Assembly: GCA_016793525.1 (NCBI GenBank)
Contig: JAEUJT010000036.1
Coordinates: 1 to 15,206, forward strand
DNA length: 15,206 nt
DNA from: Archangium sp.
Lineage (GTDB): Bacteria > Myxococcota > Myxococcia > Myxococcales > Myxococcaceae
Reading direction: 5' to 3'
The position numbers were made by a program, and so were the translations under genes. Below are positions 14,097 to 15,206 of this stretch, piece by piece. Position 1 is the stretch's first letter, and each line of letters begins with the position of its first letter. The notes under the pieces were generated by a model. The model saw nothing but the letters and a program-made list of their open reading frames with translations. It was not told the origin of the DNA and did not search any database.

Positions 14097-14843
14097 TCAG
14101 AAGAAGCGCATCGGCTCGGGGCGTTGCAGGGTGTCGACCGGCGCGTCGACCTCGATCTCGTCAGAGGGAATGAAGGCCGGACGATCGATGCACAGAAAGC
14201 TCTGCTCGATATCGGTGATGTTCTCGTACCGGTGCGGGAAGTTGCGCGGCCAGGTGTGCGCCAGGCCCGCCTTCACCGGCTGCCCTTGGAGGAGGAACCC
14301 ATCGCCCAACACCAGCTCTGATTCCTCGAGAATGGTGTGGATGTGCGTGGGCAGCACCGTGCGCGGAGAGATGCGCTCTCGGTACACGCCGCACTCCTTT
14401 GTCTCGAAGATGATGTCGACGGCGCCGAAGTGCTTCTTCTCGGTGACGTAGCGAAAGTCGCTTGGAACCCGCTCGATCTCCAGCGTGGGCACCGCGGCGC
14501 CCGACAGCGCGACCAGCTTCGACAGCTTCACCTCGACCCGCTCGATCTGCGGGCGCGGCACGTCGGGGCTCGGCGCGGAGAGCACCCACGCTGCCACCGC
14601 CTCCGCCGCGCTCTCGAGCAGCCGAAAACGCGAGGCCATGAGCACGAAGCGCAACTCCCCCAGAAGGCGCGCGTAGTCGACGGTCAGGCTCAGCTTGCCG
14701 TTGCGCGCGGCGCCTCGGGTGTCGAAGTGCATCGTCACGTCGAGCTCGACGGGCTGCGGCGTGTTCCGCTCGAAGTCGAACAGCCCCACGATGCAGTCGA
14801 AGCGCATCCCACGGAGCGACAAACGGTCGAGGTGTTGGCTCAT
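14097..14843 (-). CDS. folB: Dihydroneopterin aldolase (FolB) fused to a cupin domain
   Basis: The 248-residue protein is about twice the length of ordinary FolB. Residues 1-125 align with E. coli FolB, keeping Glu25 (IVGLFDFE), Tyr57 (VDYARL), Glu77 (LLESAAE) and Lys109 (KLSK); FolB cleaves dihydroneopterin to hydroxymethyl-dihydropterin and glycolaldehyde. Residues 135-235 form a single cupin barrel. Its motif 1 fits G(X)5HXH(X)3-4E(X)6G at the metal-binding part, with His167, His169, Glu173 and Gly180 (HIHTILEESELVLG). Motif 2 is PRNFPHRYEN, with Pro199, His204 and Asn208. The cupin therefore has a full 3-His/1-Glu metal set. The frame is continuous with no sign of a frameshift. The start ATG overlaps the stop codon of the upstream SDR gene by four bases, and queD follows after 21 bases. 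The cupin may bind a pterin or be a metal-dependent oxygenase or isomerase; that is inference. Confidence 0.82.
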   Translation of the reverse strand: MSQHLDRLSLRGMRFDCIVGLFDFERNTPQPVELDVTMHFDTRGAARNGKLSLTVDYARLLGELRFVLMASRFRLLESAAEAVAAWVLSAPSPDVPRPQIERVEVKLSKLVALSGAAVPTLEIERVPSDFRYVTEKKHFGAVDIIFETKECGVYRERISPRTVLPTHIHTILEESELVLGDGFLLQGQPVKAGLAHTWPRNFPHRYENITDIEQSFLCIDRPAFIPSDEIEVDAPVDTLQRPEPMRFF

Positions 14844-15206
14844 GCGACGCTCAGGCCTCCGTCGACGCGCAGCGTCTGGCCGGTGATGTAGCTGCTGGTG
14901 GCGAGGAAAACGACCGCACGCGCCACGTCGTCGGGGGTGCCCTCTCTCCGCAACGGCACCCGCTGGAGCATGTCGGCGCGCTGCGCCTCATTCGTCTCAG
15001 CAGCCATCGCCACAGGCCCCGGAGCGACCGCGTTGACCCGAATCGTCGGCCCCAGCTCGAGCGCCCAGGACCGGGTGAGCTGATCCAGCGCGGCCTTGCT
15101 CGCCAGGTAGTGCGCGAAGAAATGCGTCGACGTGTACGCGTGGGTGACGGCCATGTCGGTGATGTTCACCACGCAGGCGGCCGGTGCTTGCCGAAGCTTG
15201 GGAAGG
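14840..15206 (-). CDS. SDR-family oxidoreductase, C-terminal part; possible pteridine reductase (cut by window edge)
   Basis: The minus-strand frame is open to the right edge and gives about 121 C-terminal residues of a short-chain dehydrogenase/reductase. Visible parts are the strand VVNITDMA, the active-site motif Y-L-A-S-K (AHYLASKAALDQLTRSWA), RVNAVAPGPV, the helix GTPDDVARAVVFLATS and the final YITGQTLRVDGG. In most SDRs the strand ends N-x-S-S; here it ends N-I-T-D, and pteridine reductase PTR1 and FolM likewise carry Asp in place of that Ser, which together with the pterin neighbours suggests a pteridine reductase (FolM-like) or a sepiapterin-reductase-like role. The loop between the Asp and the Tyr is about three residues longer than in those enzymes, so the alignment of Asp is not certain. 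The NADPH-binding Gly motif is outside the window. Its stop codon overlaps folB by four bases (ATGA). Confidence 0.75.
   Translation of the reverse strand, partial: LPKLRQAPAACVVNITDMAVTHAYTSTHFFAHYLASKAALDQLTRSWALELGPTIRVNAVAPGPVAMAAETNEAQRADMLQRVPLRREGTPDDVARAVVFLATSSYITGQTLRVDGGLSVA

Overview
The window is a dense, GC-rich stretch (roughly two thirds G+C by eye) of a bacterial chromosome, most likely from a myxobacterium (phylum Myxococcota). The pointers are third positions dominated by G and C, secreted Cys-rich proteins, a matrixin-type protease ending in a MYXO-CTERM-like tail (Gly-rich linker, CGC, short hydrophobic stretch, Arg cluster), a von Willebrand A lipoprotein with Cys clusters, and a SigB/SigC/RpoH-like sigma factor. 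No tRNA, rRNA, insertion sequence, phage gene or CRISPR array was seen. The longest stretch without a gene is about 123 bases (10738-10860), and it holds a terminator.

Layout. The left edge cuts a RimK-type ATP-grasp ligase on the minus strand. Divergent from it is a VWA lipoprotein, followed by a convergent DsrE-family protein. Next, on the plus strand, is a translationally coupled pair: a small exported protein of unknown family and a 744-residue Cys-rich matrixin metalloprotease. A calcineurin-like metallophosphoesterase follows and ends two bases from the convergent exopolyphosphatase gene ppx. ppx diverges from ppk, so polyphosphate synthesis and degradation share one 71-base intergenic region. 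A stand-alone tatA follows ppk and ends one base from a convergent exported TPR/TatT-like gene. A minus-strand sigma factor gene comes next, with a strong ribosome binding site and a clear terminator.

The right third is one minus-strand transcription unit, read from the right edge leftwards: an SDR oxidoreductase (cut by the window), a FolB-cupin fusion, QueD/PTPS-like, FolE-like and a GlcD-like FAD oxidase. Three of the four junctions are 4-base ATGA or GTGA overlaps and the fourth gap is 21 bases. GTP cyclohydrolase, a pyruvoyl-/carboxy-tetrahydropterin synthase relative, dihydroneopterin aldolase and an SDR that could be a pteridine reductase are all pterin enzymes, so this unit should make or modify a pterin.

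The most unusual part is the pterin operon. Its FolE keeps the zinc ligands (Cys87, His90, Cys158) but has Gln156 where the E. coli and human enzymes have a catalytic His, and it has altered triphosphate-contact residues. Its FolB carries an extra C-terminal cupin domain with a complete metal-binding motif. An orphan GlcD-like oxidase is coupled to the end. Together these suggest a non-standard pterin pathway rather than ordinary folate synthesis; that is an inference.
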